This document shows positions 19,237 through 29,699 of a stretch of 64,000 bases of DNA, one piece after another (the first letter of the stretch is position 1; each line of letters opens with the position of its first letter). The DNA is from Streptomyces avidinii. GTDB lineage: Bacteria; Actinomycetota; Actinomycetes; Streptomycetales; Streptomycetaceae. The notes beneath the pieces are model-generated. The model did no database searches. It saw only the letters and a program-made list of their open reading frames with translations, and had not been told where the DNA came from. The stretch spans positions 496,001 to 560,000 of the forward strand of contig NZ_BMVL01000006.1 of the NCBI RefSeq assembly GCF_014650695.1, given 5' to 3'. Position numbers and translations under genes: made by a program.

Positions 19237-19713
19237 ATGACCATCAAGGACATCGGGCCGGAACCTCAAAGCTTCGACCTTGAGAAGGCGACGCTTGAAA
19301 ACACGGACTATCGCGCCGTCGCCTGGTCTGGGAAGTATCTTCAGTTGACCCTCATGTCGATCCCGGTGGGTGAGGACATCGGCTTGGAAGCACACCCGGA
19401 GACTGACCAATTCCTACGACTCGACGCAGGCCGGGGCCGCGTCCAGATGGGCCGCGCGAAGGATCGACTCGACTTCGACCAGGAGGTCGAGGATGGTTGG
19501 GCAATCTTCGTACCCGCCGGCACTTGGCACAACGTCACCAACATCGGTGACGAGACCCTGCAGCTCTACGCCGTATACGCACCGGTCCACCACGCGTCGG
19601 GCAAGATCCACGCGACAGCCGCCGACGCGGAGCGCGACGAGGACTCAGGCGACGACGAGCCGGCAAGCTGGTCGGCCCAGCCTGACCAGCAGCCATCGGA
19701 CGAGCACGCCTGA
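19237..19713 (+). CDS. cupin-domain protein
   Basis: 158 residues; GGGAGAG lies 5 bases before the ATG. The cupin barrel spans about residues 30-125: ISVP-like strand LMSIPVGEDIGLEAHPETDQFLRL (motif 1, with His52 and Glu54 likely metal ligands) and WAIFVPAGTWHNVTNIGDETLQLYAVYAP (motif 2, with His94). The last 30 residues are acidic and disordered. The fold is that of small mannose-6-phosphate-isomerase-like cupins found beside actinobacterial stress genes; the substrate is unknown. Confidence 0.9.
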   Translation: MTIKDIGPEPQSFDLEKATLENTDYRAVAWSGKYLQLTLMSIPVGEDIGLEAHPETDQFLRLDAGRGRVQMGRAKDRLDFDQEVEDGWAIFVPAGTWHNVTNIGDETLQLYAVYAPVHHASGKIHATAADAERDEDSGDDEPASWSAQPDQQPSDEHA

Positions 19714-20203
19714 CCACCGAGGGCTTATCGCGACAGTAGTTCCTCGCCCAGAGGCGAGCCGGGAGAATCACGCTCCTCCCTTCCGCCCGTACACCCATCT
19801 GGCCCCACGGCACGCGACGTTCCGCTCGACCTCTGAAGGCATGGACGTACCTCTGCGGCAGTCAGCGACCGGCTCGGTGCTCGACCTGTCCGCAAAGTAC
19901 GGCGCCCGCGTTCCTCCGCAACGGGCTGGCGTCGGCCTGCTTACAGCCTCGACCGTTCGTTCCCCAGTGCAAAAGCGTTCCAAGAAGGCCGATGCAACGC
20001 TGTCCCCGTCCGAGCTGGACGACGAGATGGCCAAGGCCGCACGTTCTTGCCCCGGGTGCCGCAGCTGTCACCGCCTACCCGATGCTCCTGTGGATCCAGA
20101 TGCCGAGGAACAGCCCCAGCCGTGGGCCGGCATGCAGGTGACGTCAGGCTGTTTCAGTATGGAAGTCGGGTCGGACGTGTCGCTGTCCACGGAGGTGAGT
20201 GCG
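19714..20203. other. intergenic, no gene recognised
   Basis: About 490 bases between the cupin gene and the hsp20 remnant. Overlapping frames exist on both strands with no consistent homology, signal or binding site. Confidence 0.45.
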
Positions 20204-20453
20204 ATGACGCTTCCCGCGCGGCGCCGGACCGGTGGCCCGGTGGAGCCGGACGCGTTCTTCGGCCGCACGCACCAGTTCTTTGGCGCGCCACGGACGCGGC
20301 ACACGCCGCTCCAGCAGATGCGAGTACCAGGCCATGCTCCCCTCGGCGGTGAAGAGCGAGGACGTCGGTACGGCTCCGGCCGACAGTGCGCTCACGGTCA
20401 CCATTCCCAAGGCGCAAGCAGCCACGGCACGGGGCGGGAAACGGCCTCCGTGA
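20204..20453 (+). pseudogene. Hsp20 remnant (N- and C-terminal pieces only)
   Basis: A strong GGAGGTGA site precedes the ATG at 20204, which starts MTLPARRRTGGPVE, a typical actinobacterial Hsp20 N-terminus. At 20391-20453, in another frame, SALTVTIPKAQAATARG matches the Hsp20 C-terminal strand and IxI-region lead (compare EDGVLTVCVP in the intact copy at 3313). The alpha-crystallin core of about 80 residues between them is missing. A second, dead hsp20 next to cupin and pfkB fits the dormancy-type gene set. Confidence 0.6.
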
Positions 20454-20562
20454 ATCTGTGCGAGAGAACAGCGGCCCCGATTTCCTCAGTCTGCAGTGAG
20501 CGGGGCCGTGCCCAGCGGGCGGTGCGCCGGGAAGGGGTCAGCGCGACCACCTGGGTACCGCG

Positions 20563-21606
20563 ATGAGGACGGCCGCGACACCGGAACCCACCCCAGCCAG
20601 GAGTACCGACGGTGCAGGAGGATCGGAGAGTGCGGCCGAGCCGTCGATCCTCACCTTGACGATGAATCCTGCGGTCGATCTCTGCTGGGAGGTCGGGCAC
20701 CTGGAGGTCATCGGCAAGAACCGTGCCCGGGTCAGGTCGGTGGCCGCCGGGGGCGGAGGCATCAACGTCGCCCGTCATGTCGTGCGGCTCGGAGGACGAG
20801 CCACCGCCGTCCACACCGCCGGAGGCGAGGTCGGCCTGCGCCTGAACCGGCTGCTGGACGAAGAGGGCATCGACCACGTCGCCGTCGACATCGACGACGA
20901 CACCCGCGAAGCACTCGTGCTGTTCGAGGCCGAATCGAGCCGCGGCTACCACATCGTGCCGCCCGGCCCGCACCTGCACGACCACGAGAGGCGGCGATCC
21001 CTGGATGCGCTGGAGCGGGCCGTCGGCAACTGCCCGTACGTCGTGGCCAGCGGCAGCCTGCCCGGCGGCTTGCCCGATGACTTCTACGCGGCCGTCTGCC
21101 GCCGCATCAGGGAAGCCGGATCCCGGCTGGTCCTGGACACCTCCGGGCCGGCGCTGCGCAGCGCACTCGCGCAGGGCGTGTTCCTGCTCAGGTGCAACCG
21201 GACCGAGGCCGAGAGCCTGACCGGCCGGCCGGTCCGCGGCTTCGACGACGCCCGGGCCCTCAACGAGCACCTGCTCACCACAGGGGCCGCCGAGATCGCC
21301 GTCACCACCCTCGGTGAACTGGGCGCACTGTGCTCGACCGACCACGGCCACACCGAGCTCTACGCGCCGCCGCTGCCCGGCGAGCCCCTGAGCGACGCCG
21401 GGGCGGGTGACAGCATGGTCGCCGCCCTCATCACACAGCTGGCCGCCGGAGAGGATCCCGTCAGCGCCTGCGCGCTGGGGGTGGCCGCAGCCGCCGCAGC
21501 GATGCTCACCCCAAGCACCGAGCCCTTCGACCTGGACGTGGCCCGATCCCTCCGCTCCCAGGTGAGGACCAGGTCCCAGACCGATGCTCGGCGCCGGGGC
21601 GTTTGA
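20563..21606 (+). CDS. PfkB-family sugar/phosphofructokinase
   Basis: 347 residues. Ribokinase-fold signatures: LTLTMNPAVDLCWEV at the N-terminus, AAGGGGINVARHVVRLGG (PfkB signature 1), VASGSLPGGLPDDFY, and PLSDAGAGDSMVAALI (signature 2, with Asp of GAGD as catalytic base and an anion hole). The pattern PAVD-GGGGINVA fits 6-phosphofructokinase II or 1-phosphofructokinase/tagatose-6-P kinase. The dormancy-regulon counterpart is PfkB (Rv2029c) of mycobacteria. A start later in the N-terminal 30 residues is possible, since residues 1-27 look disordered. Confidence 0.9.
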   Translation: MRTAATPEPTPARSTDGAGGSESAAEPSILTLTMNPAVDLCWEVGHLEVIGKNRARVRSVAAGGGGINVARHVVRLGGRATAVHTAGGEVGLRLNRLLDEEGIDHVAVDIDDDTREALVLFEAESSRGYHIVPPGPHLHDHERRRSLDALERAVGNCPYVVASGSLPGGLPDDFYAAVCRRIREAGSRLVLDTSGPALRSALAQGVFLLRCNRTEAESLTGRPVRGFDDARALNEHLLTTGAAEIAVTTLGELGALCSTDHGHTELYAPPLPGEPLSDAGAGDSMVAALITQLAAGEDPVSACALGVAAAAAAMLTPSTEPFDLDVARSLRSQVRTRSQTDARRRGV

Positions 21607-21777
21607 CCCTGCCCACCCCCTGCCGTTCGGTCTGCCCCCCACCACATTGCGTACCCCGTGCCCACAAGCCGACCCTGCCCCGTCACCACGTCGGGGCGAG
21701 GCGCTGCCGGTGGTGCTGAGCCACGCCAGTGCCGACCTCGTGATGCGAGCGGGCCCGCGGTTGGGAAGACTGGAAGC

Positions 21778-21978
21778 ATGGCGACCAAGGCAGTGCTTGA
21801 GGGCGGCCCGGACGATCTGCCCGAGCGGATCGTTCCGATCTCCGACCCCGGACAAGACCTGAAGATTCCACACCGCGGCGGGTACGAGCATTTCAAGAAC
21901 ACGTCGCGGCACCAGGACAGCCCGGAGGGACGACTGGCGGTCTACGAGTGGTGGGAACGGACAGAGATCGCCGAATGA
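21778..21978 (+). CDS. DUF5988-like small protein
   Basis: 66 residues. MATKAVLEGGPDDLPERIVPI then LKIPHRGGYEHFKNT and the closing YEWWERTEIAE are the conserved blocks of a short actinobacterial family (DUF5988 as I recall it). Function is unknown. The GGPDDLP and EWWERT motifs make it clearly coding despite its size. It follows pfkB by 171 bases. Confidence 0.75.
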   Translation: MATKAVLEGGPDDLPERIVPISDPGQDLKIPHRGGYEHFKNTSRHQDSPEGRLAVYEWWERTEIAE

Positions 21979-22279
21979 AACGGACGGTCAAGCACGCTCG
22001 CCTGTACCTCACCACGGCGGTCGGGATGCGCGGGCCGACACCGCACGGTGGACTGGATCGCCGGCCTCGATCCAGTCCACCCGTTCCCCAACGGCTTCCG
22101 TCCTCCTGGTACTTCGCGACCGGCTTCCAGCCGCTACCGCTCAAACGAATGGCGCGAAGGCAACGCCGCCGCTCTTGCTCTTGCGGAGCGAAGAGCGCAG
22201 GCGAGGGCGGGTGCGGTTGCCGGGAGGGCGCCGTCCCGCTGGAGATCACGGGCAGCGGCCGCCAGTAGGGTCAGCCGGT
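21979..22279. other. intergenic, nothing recognised
   Basis: About 300 bases between the DUF5988-like gene and the UPF0060 fragment. A short inverted repeat, GGCCTCGATCC-like, occurs near 22060-22080; no gene is supported. Confidence 0.4.
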
Positions 22280-22414
22280 ATGACCGTCGCTCGTTCCGTT
22301 GCCCTGTTCGCCGTGGCCGCCCGCTTCGAGATCGGCGGAGCCTGGCTGGTGTGGCAGGGCATCCGCGAGCACAAGCGAGTATCCGGAGGGTTTCCTGTCG
22401 GCATCTGGCGCTGA
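22280..22414 (+). pseudogene. UPF0060/YnfA membrane protein fragment
   Basis: From the ATG at 22280 the reading TVARSVALFAVAARFEIGG then AWLVWQGIREHK matches the first helix and loop of YnfA/UPF0060 small multidrug-resistance-fold proteins (about 110 residues with four helices). After about 33 residues the similarity ends and a stop follows. The break abuts the 3' end of the convergent APC permease gene, so the rest was lost. Confidence 0.7.
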
Positions 22415-22416
22415 TG

Positions 22417-24354
22417 TCAGCCCGCGTGGACGTGGGGACGGCGGGCGCGGTCCGGTTCGGCCTCGCGGATGACCTCGCGGGTGACGGGGGCTACCTCGCC
22501 CTGGCCGAAGAGGAAGAAGCGGAAGAAGTTGGCGAAGGGGTTGCCCTCGGTCCACTCGAAGTAGATGTGGGGCCGCTGGCCGGTCTCGTCGCGTACGTGG
22601 AGGAGGAGGGCGGCCAACGCGTTGGGGATGCTGGAGCTCTCCAGGGTCAGGACGCGGTAGCGGTCGTGCAGTACTTCGCCGCGTACGCGCATGCCGGATT
22701 CGAACTCGGACGCGTCCAGGACGGTGACCTCGACGAACATGACGTCGTCCCCGGCGGGGATGTCGTTGTCCGCGCGGATCTGTTCCTTCTTCTGCCGGTA
22801 CTCGGCGAGGTCCCGGTTGTCGGGCTCGTTCGCGATGAACCGGATCGTGCGGTTGGCGGTGTCGCGGATGAACCGCTGGGCCATGTCGTCGAACTCGATG
22901 TGCGTGACGCGCAGCTCGAAGACCCGGGCCAGACGGGAGAGAAGGGAGAGGGCCATGATGCCGGCGATGAAGCAGGCGCCGATCTTCACGCCGTCGGGGC
23001 GTTCGGCGATGTTGACGGCGGTGGTGTAGATGAAGACGGCCGAGATGACGCCGAAGCCGATGGTCCAGCCGCGCTCCCCCGCCCGGCGGGCGGCGATGGT
23101 CACGGCGACCGCGGCCGAGGTGATCAGGACGAGGACACCGGTGGCGTACGCGCCGCCCTGCGCGTCGACATCGGCGTTGAAGATCCAGGTCACCACGAAC
23201 GCGACAAGGGTGAAGACGATGACCATCGGTCGCAGCGCTCGCGCCCAGTGGGGCGCCATGCCGTAGCGGGGCAGGTAGCGCGGCATCAGGTTCAGCAGGC
23301 CGGCCATCGCGGAGGAGCCGGCGAACCAAAGGATCAGGATCGTGGAGATGTCGTAGACCGTGCCGAAGGCCGATCCCAAGTACTCGTGGGCCAGATAGGC
23401 CAGGGCCCGTCCGTTGGCCTCACCGCCTGGCTGGAATTGGGCTGGCGGGATCAGCAGCGTCGTGATGAAGCTGCTGGTGATCAGGAAGACGCTCATGATG
23501 ATGGCCGCGGTCGTCAGCAGCTTCTTGGCACCGCGGATCCGGCCGGCGGGCTTCTCCTCGGTGTCCTCCGGGTCGCCCTTCACGTGGGGCATGACCGCCA
23601 CACCCGTCTCGAATCCCGACAGGCCGAGCGCGAGCTTCGGGAACACGATGAGGGCGATGGCGACCATCATGAGCGGGTTGCCGTGCTCGGCGGTCAGCGC
23701 CTCGGTCCAGTCGGTGACGACATGGGGTTCAGCGGCCACCTCCCACAAGCCGCGCGCCACCACGACGACGTTCAGGCTGAGGTACGTGGCCACGAGGACG
23801 ACGGCGACGCCGATGGCCTCGCTGAACCCCTTGAGGAACACAGCCCCGAGGAGCGCGATCATGATGAGCGTGATCAGCACCTCGTGGCCGTGCAACGTGC
23901 TGGTGAGGTGCGGGTTCTCCACCAGGTGCGCGGTAGCGTCCGCGGCCGAGAGGGTGATGGTGATCAGGAAGTCGGTCGCCGCGAACCCGAGCAGGGTCAG
24001 GACGAACAGCTTCCCTTTCCAGAACGTCAGCAGCCGCTCCAGCATGGCGATCGAGCCCTCGCCGTGCGGGCTCTCCTCGGCCACTCGCCGGTAGACCGGT
24101 AGCGCGCCGAAGAGAGTGAGCAGGACCAGCACGATGGTCGCGAGCGGCGACAGCAGCCCGGCCGCCAGCGCCGCGATGCCGGGCTGGTAGCCGAGGGTGG
24201 AGAAGTAGTCCAGACCCGTCAGGCACATGACCCGCCACCACGGCCGGCCGTGGGGCTGGGCCGCCGCCTCCTTGGCGGCGGGCGAACTGTTCTCGGCGGT
24301 CAAGCCTTCCAGCATCCACGCGCGCAGGCGCGAGGAGCGGGCCGGGGTGGCCAT
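22417..24354 (-). CDS. APC-family permease with C-terminal cytosolic domain (possible potassium/amino acid transporter)
   Basis: 645 residues. About 12 hydrophobic helices run between residues 45 and 475; the first conserved block is [23 protein letters not shown], followed by [32 protein letters not shown] and [16 protein letters not shown]. The last 160 residues are cytosolic and structured ([40 protein letters not shown]). The family covers amino acid and K+ carriers. Placement at the edge of the kdp region favours an ion or osmolyte role, but the substrate is not readable. A tandem TTNACG element lies 101-119 bases upstream. Confidence 0.88.
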   Translation of the reverse strand: MATPARSSRLRAWMLEGLTAENSSPAAKEAAAQPHGRPWWRVMCLTGLDYFSTLGYQPGIAALAAGLLSPLATIVLVLLTLFGALPVYRRVAEESPHGEGSIAMLERLLTFWKGKLFVLTLLGFAATDFLITITLSAADATAHLVENPHLTSTLHGHEVLITLIMIALLGAVFLKGFSEAIGVAVVLVATYLSLNVVVVARGLWEVAAEPHVVTDWTEALTAEHGNPLMMVAIALIVFPKLALGLSGFETGVAVMPHVKGDPEDTEEKPAGRIRGAKKLLTTAAIIMSVFLITSSFITTLLIPPAQFQPGGEANGRALAYLAHEYLGSAFGTVYDISTILILWFAGSSAMAGLLNLMPRYLPRYGMAPHWARALRPMVIVFTLVAFVVTWIFNADVDAQGGAYATGVLVLITSAAVAVTIAARRAGERGWTIGFGVISAVFIYTTAVNIAERPDGVKIGACFIAGIMALSLLSRLARVFELRVTHIEFDDMAQRFIRDTANRTIRFIANEPDNRDLAEYRQKKEQIRADNDIPAGDDVMFVEVTVLDASEFESGMRVRGEVLHDRYRVLTLESSSIPNALAALLLHVRDETGQRPHIYFEWTEGNPFANFFRFFLFGQGEVAPVTREVIREAEPDRARRPHVHAG

Positions 24355-24454
24355 CGTGGGGAGCTCCTGTCGTACGGCAAAGAATCAGCCATCGACACCG
24401 ACGGCGGAGCAAGCGTACGCAGATTGATCTCATATGCCCGCGGCTGAGGCAATC

Positions 24455-24473
24455 CTGACGCGTCCTTAACGCG
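24455..24473 (+). promoter_or_regulatory. tandem TTNACG element between APC permease and orphan kdpB
   Basis: CTGACGCGTCCTTAACGCG: half-sites TGACGCG and TAACGCG are 11 bases apart on the + strand. It lies upstream of the leftward APC permease (start 24354) and just past the end of the orphan kdpB. Same pattern at 26896-26916, 38275, 38331 and 40712. Confidence 0.4.
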
Positions 24474-24512
24474 AACAGAGCTACCTGTGGCGTAGCCGCA
24501 GTGTTCCCGAGG

Positions 24513-26663
24513 TCAGCCGAGGCCGGGAATGGTGGACACCACCAGGTCGATGAGCTTGATGCCTACGAAGGGCAGGATCAGCCCGCCGAGGCCGTAGACA
24601 CCGAGGTTGCGGCGCAGCAGGTCGTGCGCGGAGGCGGGCCGGTAGCGGACACCGCGCAGGGCGAGCGGGATGAGGGCCACGATGATCAGCGCGTTGAAGA
24701 TGATCGCCGAGGTGATCGCAGAGGTCGGGCTGCTCAGGCCCATGATGTTGAGGGCTTCGAGCCCCGGGTAGGCCGCGGTGAACATCGCCGGGATGATCGC
24801 GAAGTACTTCGCGACGTCGTTCGTGATGGAGAAGGTGGTGAGCGCACCCCGGGTGATGAGGAGCTGCTTGCCGATCTCGACGATCTCGATGAGCTTGGTC
24901 GGGTTGGAGTCCAGGTCCACCATGTTCCCGGCCTCCTTGGCGGCCGAGGTGCCGGTGTTCATCGCCACGCCGACGTCGGCCTGCGCGAGGGCGGGGGCGT
25001 CGTTCGTACCGTCACCGGTCATCGCAACCAGCTTGCCGCCGGCTTGCTCCCGCTTGATCAGCGCGAGCTTGTCCTCGGGCGTCGCCTGGGCGAGGTACTC
25101 GTCCACCCCCGCCTCCGCGGCGATGGCGCGGGCCGTCAGCTCGTTGTCGCCGGTCACCATGACCGTACGGATCCCCATGCTCCGCAGCTCCGCGAAGCGC
25201 TCCCGGATGCCTTCCTTGACCACGTCCTTGAGGTGGATGATGCCGAGGACCCGCGGCCCGTCCCAGTCGTGGACCGCCACCAGCAGAGGGGTCCCGCCGG
25301 ATTGCGAGACCTGGGCGGACCATGCGGCGGCCTCCGCCTGTACGGTCCCGCCGCGCATCGCCACCCAGTCCATGACCTCCGTCGCCGCGCCCTTGCGGAT
25401 GGCGCATCCCGCGCCGGTGTCCCAGCTCAGGTTGACGCCGCTCATCCGGGTGCGGGCGCTGAACTCGGTGAAGCGGGGGTTGCTGAGGTCCTCGGCGGCG
25501 GCCGGCTGGAGCCCGTACCGCTGGGCCAGGGCCACGACGGACCGGCCTTCGGGGGTCTCGTCGGCGAGGGAGGACAGCTGGGCGGCGTCGGCGAGCTTGG
25601 TGTGGTCGATGCCCGGGAGCGGGATGAAGGCGGCGGCCTCGCGGTTGCCGTGGGTGATGGTGCCGGTCTTGTCGAGGAGCAGGGTGTTGATGTCACCCGC
25701 GGCCTCGACGGCGCGGCCGCTCAGCGAGATGACGTTGCGCTGCACGAGGCGGTCCATGCCGGCGATGCCGATCGCGGAGAGCAGGGCGCCGATCGTGGTG
25801 GGGATGAGGGTCACCAGGAGCGCGACCAGTACGGTCGTGGACTGGGCGGCGCCCGCGTACGCGGCCATCGGCTGGATGCTGACCACGATCAGGATGAAGA
25901 TGACGGTCAGGGCGGCCAGCAGGATGTTCAGCGCGATCTCGTTCGGGGTCTTCTGCCGGGACGCGCCCTCGACCAGCGCGATCATCCGGTCGATGAAGCT
26001 GTTCCCGGAGCGCGAGGTGACCCGTACGACGATCGAGGCCGACAGTACGATCGTGCCGCCAGTGACTGCGGACCGGTCACCGCCCGACTCCCGGAGCACG
26101 GGGGCTGATTCACCGGTAACCGCCGATTCGTCCACCATCGCCGCTCCGTCGACCACGTCCCCGTCGGCCGGTACCGGCTCACCCGCTTCGACGAGGACGA
26201 AGTCGAAGGGCTGGAGCTCGGCCGGGGTCACCACCTCGGTCTCGGCGTGGCGCAGGTTCGTCCCATACGTCCAGCGCTTCAGCCGGAGAGCGACGGTGTC
26301 GGTACGCGCCTTGCGCAGCGACTCGGCCTGGGCTCGGCCACGGCCCTCGGCGACGGCCTCGGCGAGGTTGGCGAACAGAACCGTCAGCCAGAGCCAGACG
26401 CTGATCACCCAGGTAAAGACGGACGGGTGGATGAGCGCCGAGAGCGTCGTCAGGACGGAGCCCACGGCCACGACGAACAGCACCGGCTTCTTCACCAGTT
26501 CGCGCGGGTGGAGCTTGGCGACGGCCTCCCGGGCGGAGGTGGCGAGGAGCTCGGGCTCCAGCACGTTCACCTGGCCGGAGCGTTTCCGGGACGGCCGGTT
26601 GAGCGGGGTCCGCGGAGGGGTCCCTGGACCCGGGGGCACGTGCTGCGCGGCGGCGGGAGGCAT
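24513..26663 (-). CDS. kdpB: orphan KdpB-type potassium-transporting ATPase
   Basis: 716 residues. Full KdpB architecture: [22 protein letters not shown] at the N-terminus, [13 protein letters not shown] actuator motif, [13 protein letters not shown] with phosphorylated Asp331, the nucleotide-binding domain, and [22 protein letters not shown]. It ends like KdpB ([15 protein letters not shown]-type). No kdpA, kdpC or kdpF adjoins it on this strand; the complete kdp operon with its own kdpB lies 5-9 kb away on the other strand. It may substitute for KdpB in the complex under some conditions, or be a relic. The sequence shows no inactivating change. Confidence 0.93.
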   Translation of the reverse strand: MPPAAAQHVPPGPGTPPRTPLNRPSRKRSGQVNVLEPELLATSAREAVAKLHPRELVKKPVLFVVAVGSVLTTLSALIHPSVFTWVISVWLWLTVLFANLAEAVAEGRGRAQAESLRKARTDTVALRLKRWTYGTNLRHAETEVVTPAELQPFDFVLVEAGEPVPADGDVVDGAAMVDESAVTGESAPVLRESGGDRSAVTGGTIVLSASIVVRVTSRSGNSFIDRMIALVEGASRQKTPNEIALNILLAALTVIFILIVVSIQPMAAYAGAAQSTTVLVALLVTLIPTTIGALLSAIGIAGMDRLVQRNVISLSGRAVEAAGDINTLLLDKTGTITHGNREAAAFIPLPGIDHTKLADAAQLSSLADETPEGRSVVALAQRYGLQPAAAEDLSNPRFTEFSARTRMSGVNLSWDTGAGCAIRKGAATEVMDWVAMRGGTVQAEAAAWSAQVSQSGGTPLLVAVHDWDGPRVLGIIHLKDVVKEGIRERFAELRSMGIRTVMVTGDNELTARAIAAEAGVDEYLAQATPEDKLALIKREQAGGKLVAMTGDGTNDAPALAQADVGVAMNTGTSAAKEAGNMVDLDSNPTKLIEIVEIGKQLLITRGALTTFSITNDVAKYFAIIPAMFTAAYPGLEALNIMGLSSPTSAITSAIIFNALIIVALIPLALRGVRYRPASAHDLLRRNLGVYGLGGLILPFVGIKLIDLVVSTIPGLG

Positions 26664-26878
26664 GGGGAGGAGACCTTCTGGTGAGTTCGGCCGGGCACCC
26701 CTGCCGGGCGGGTCGGCACGCGGCGGGTGCGGGTGAGAGGTGTCGCCGCCGGGGACTGTCTCGCATGGACCCCCTCGGCCGTCATGTGAGTGGTCGAGAT
26801 CCCCGGTGGCGCAACAGGCAGGAAACTACTGCCCGTGCCAGCGGAAATTCCCCTGTGGGCAGGGGATTTGGCACCTTC

Positions 26879-26916
26879 TTGACGGCGGCGCACAAGACGC
26901 GTCAAGCCGCCGTCAA
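26879..26916. promoter_or_regulatory. TTGACG elements upstream of orphan kdpB
   Basis: TTGACGGCGG (complement of 26907-26916) and TTGACGCGTC (complement of 26896-26905) are in tandem, 11 bases apart, reading toward the orphan kdpB. A third TTGACGGCG at 26879-26887 faces the other way. Candidate sites for an OmpR-type regulator such as KdpE. Confidence 0.45.
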
Positions 26917-26923
26917 GGGCATG

Positions 26924-28641
26924 TCAACGCGCGTCGGCCGTGATGCGGAAGCGCAGTCGGCAGATGACGGCGTCGGTGTCGCGGCGTACCGCGTGGGCGA
27001 CCACGGAGCCACGCTGCTTCTGCAGTATCCGCAGCCACACCGGGATGAGGACGGTCACCTGGGCATCCGGGTGTTTCTGCATGAGCTCGCACACGTACGC
27101 CGACACCGGCCGGCCGAGCGAGCGGGTATCGGAGGCGACCTCGATCAGTTCGATGCCGGGCTTCCACAACTCCCAGTCCCGGCGCAGCGCTTCGACCGCT
27201 TGCCGGTCCTCAGGACCGGTGTGGGTGACGGTCACGGCGAGGACCTCGTCGCCGAGCGAGCGGGCCGCGGTCAGCGCCTGACAGGTCAGTCGGGACAGCC
27301 CCGACACGGGCACGACGATCAGAGGGCGGGAGCGCTGGGGCGGCTGCGGGATGCGGCCGAGCTCCAGGCGTGCGCCGATCTGGGCGTAGGCCCGGTTGAC
27401 CTTCTCGAAGCCGAGGACGATCAGCGGCAGGGCGAGCACGATCAGCCAGGCGCCCTCGGTGAACTTGGTGGCGGTCACGACGACCGCCGAGACTCCGGTG
27501 AGCAGGGCGCCGAAGCCGTTGAGGCCGGCCTTGGCCTGCCAGCCCTTGGGGCGTTCGCCGTACCAGTGTCGGACCATGCCGACCTGGCAGATGGTGAAGC
27601 CGACGAAGACGCCGATCGCGAAGAGCGGAACGAGGGTATTGGTGTCGCCGCCTGAGAACACCAGCAGGGCGGCGGACACGAGGGCCAGCCACACCACCCC
27701 GTGGCGGTGTACCTGGCGGTCCGCCTTGAGGGCGAAGACGTGCGGCAGGTAGTTGTCCCGGGCCAGCAGGCTCATCAGCACGGGAAGCCCGCCGAAGGAG
27801 GTGTTCGCGGCCAGCGCGAGCAGCACCATCGTCGCGAGCTGGACCACGTAGAAGGCGAGGTTGTGGCCGAAGGAGGCGTCCGCGAGCTGGGCCAGCACGG
27901 TCACCCCCTCGACCGGCTGGAGGTGGAAGCGGCCGATCAGGACCGAGAGGCCGATCAGCATCACGCCGAGCAGGGCGCCGAGGGCCACCTCGGTCCGCTG
28001 GGCGCGTCGCGCGGCCGGGGCACGGAAGGCCGGCACCGCATTGGCGACGGCCTCGACGCCGGTCAGGGCGGAACAGCCGGGCGCGAAGGCCTTCAGCAGC
28101 AGGAGCGCGCCGACCCCGGTGGCCCCTTCGCCGAGCGCGGAGGCGTGGCCGGCGGCCGAGGCGGTGCTGACCGGGCCGTCGCGGAAGAGACCGACCGCCA
28201 CCATGGTGAGGATCGACCCGACGAACACCGCGGTCGGTACGAGGAACGCCTTGGCGGAGTCCACGACCCCGCGCAGGTTCACCGCCGTGACCAGACCAGG
28301 ACCCCGAGGCAGATCCACACCCGTTCCCCGTACAGCTCGGGGAACGCCGAGGTCAGCGCCGCGACGCCGGCGGTGACGGAGACGGCGACGTTCAGGACGT
28401 AGTCGAGGATCAGCGAGGCCGCGGCGACCAGGCTCGTGCGTCGGCCGAGATGCTTCTTGGCGACGGCGTACGAACCGCCACCGTCCGGGAACGCGGCGAT
28501 GACCTGCCGGTACGAGGCCACCAGCACGGCGAGCAGAGCTGCGATCGCGAGGGTGACGGGGAGGGGGAACCCGAGGCCGTAGGCACCGGCTGCCGCCAGG
28601 ACCAGCACGATCGGCTCGGGCCCGTACGTCACGGAGGCCAT
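26924..28641 (-). pseudogene. KimA-like APC potassium transporter, frameshifted
   Basis: The gene reads in two frames. The first part, from 28641, encodes MASVTYGPEPIVLVL through DYVLNVAVSVTAGVAAL and ends GVLVWSRR-stop. The second part (about 28300 to 26924) continues LVTAVNLRGVVDSAKAF, KAFAPGCSALTGVEAVANAVP and SFGGLPVLMSLLARDNY to a cytosolic tail ending DTDAVICRLRFRI. At 28299-28312 the expected VLVLVTAVNLRG needs one more base (a C in CTGGTC-TGGTCACGG), so a single-base deletion splits it. The true N-terminus probably begins upstream near 28720-28790 (HRLTALQGLAALSLDA precedes the first Met), where a second frame break may lie. KimA homologues are high-affinity K+ importers, fitting the neighbouring kdp genes. 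Confidence 0.8.
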
Positions 28642-28909
28642 CGCGTCGAGCGACAGCGCGGCCAGGCCCTGGAGGGCGGTCAGCCGGTGCCGGTCCCCGC
28701 CTCGTGAGGCGTCCGCACGCCGGTATCAGGAGGTTCCTCCGTGCCCGGTGCCTGCCCGGCCGCGGTCGTCTTTCCCATTTCTATGGCCATCTTCGCTGTT
28801 CCTCCGATTGGGCAAAGTGAGGACAGCGTCCGGATGGCGTGGCCGAATGACCAGTGCTCGCCCGAGAGGTTCTGATTCAAGACCGCCCCGTCCGGACGGG
28901 AGGCATCAC

Positions 28910-29668
28910 ATGTCCGGATCCTCGCACCGCCTGCACGACCGTGCCGTTCTGCTCGCCGCCCTCGTGGTGCCGTTCCTCGTGGCGCTCGCCCTCGTGCCGT
29001 TCCGCACGGGCATTTCAGCGACGAACGAAGCTCTGATCATGGTCGTCGCGGTGGTCGCCGTCGCCGCGCTCGGGACCCGGGCGGCCGGGGCGCTGGCCGC
29101 ACTCTCTGCGGCTGCCTGGTTCGATTTCTTCCTCACCAGGCCCTACCAGCAGTTCGCCATCGCCGACCGTGATGAGATCCAGACGGCTGTCCTCCTGCTC
29201 GTCGTCGGCCTGATCGTCTCGCAGCTGGCCGTTCGGGTACAGCGGCTCCGGACGGTCGTGGTCACCGACGCCTCGCATCTGTCGAGCCTCCAGGGAACCA
29301 CCCGTCTGGTCGAGGACGGCGCCTCACCGGAAGCGGTGGTCGAGTACGTGCGCCGGGAGCTCGCGAGCCTGCTGGGGCTGCGCGGCTGCCGCTTCGAGTA
29401 CGGCAGGCTGCTCGGGCACCGGCCGCGCCTGGAGCACGACGGTGGCTTGTGGTTGCGCAGCCGCAGCCGGATCGTCGAGTACGCCGACTGGCCGGACGGA
29501 GAGACCGAGCTGCGCATCGTCGGCGGCGGGCACTACTACGGCCGCTTCCTCCTCGATCCGCTCCCGGACCGTCCCCTGCCTCCCGAGGAGGCCCGCCTGG
29601 TCGCGGTCGCGCTGGCCGCTCAGGCCGGTGCCGCGCTGGACACGGCCGGCCTCTCCCACCAGGGCTGA
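28910..29668 (+). CDS. DUF4118 membrane protein with GAF-like domain (KdpD sensor-like, no kinase)
   Basis: 252 residues from the ATG at 28910, with GGGAGG 6 bases upstream. Four helices at about 8-110 (VLLAALVVPFLVALALVPF, IMVVAVVAVAALGTRAAGALAALS, FFLTRPYQQFAI, TAVLLLVVGLIVSQLAVRV) match DUF4118, the membrane part of KdpD, including the FDFFLTRPY loop. A GAF-like cytosolic domain follows at about 125-245. No histidine-kinase domain is present. It stands directly upstream of the kdpFABC operon, so a role in potassium or turgor sensing is plausible, perhaps by partnering KdpD. Confidence 0.85.
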   Translation: MSGSSHRLHDRAVLLAALVVPFLVALALVPFRTGISATNEALIMVVAVVAVAALGTRAAGALAALSAAAWFDFFLTRPYQQFAIADRDEIQTAVLLLVVGLIVSQLAVRVQRLRTVVVTDASHLSSLQGTTRLVEDGASPEAVVEYVRRELASLLGLRGCRFEYGRLLGHRPRLEHDGGLWLRSRSRIVEYADWPDGETELRIVGGGHYYGRFLLDPLPDRPLPPEEARLVAVALAAQAGAALDTAGLSHQG

Positions 29669-29699
29669 CCGGCGGTTCGCGACCACTCACGTATGCGCC

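Noticed and set aside
22048-24102. 684-codon open frame on the plus strand
   Set aside because: Antisense of the APC permease gene; Gly/Asp/Arg-rich composition without motifs, created by the GC third-position bias.
24778-26736. 652-codon open frame on the plus strand
   Set aside because: Antisense of the orphan kdpB, whose P-type ATPase motifs are unambiguous.
28642-28909. c-di-AMP (ydaO-type) riboswitch ahead of the KimA-like gene
   Set aside because: The characteristic conserved blocks of that riboswitch are not seen; the spacer is short and partly coding.
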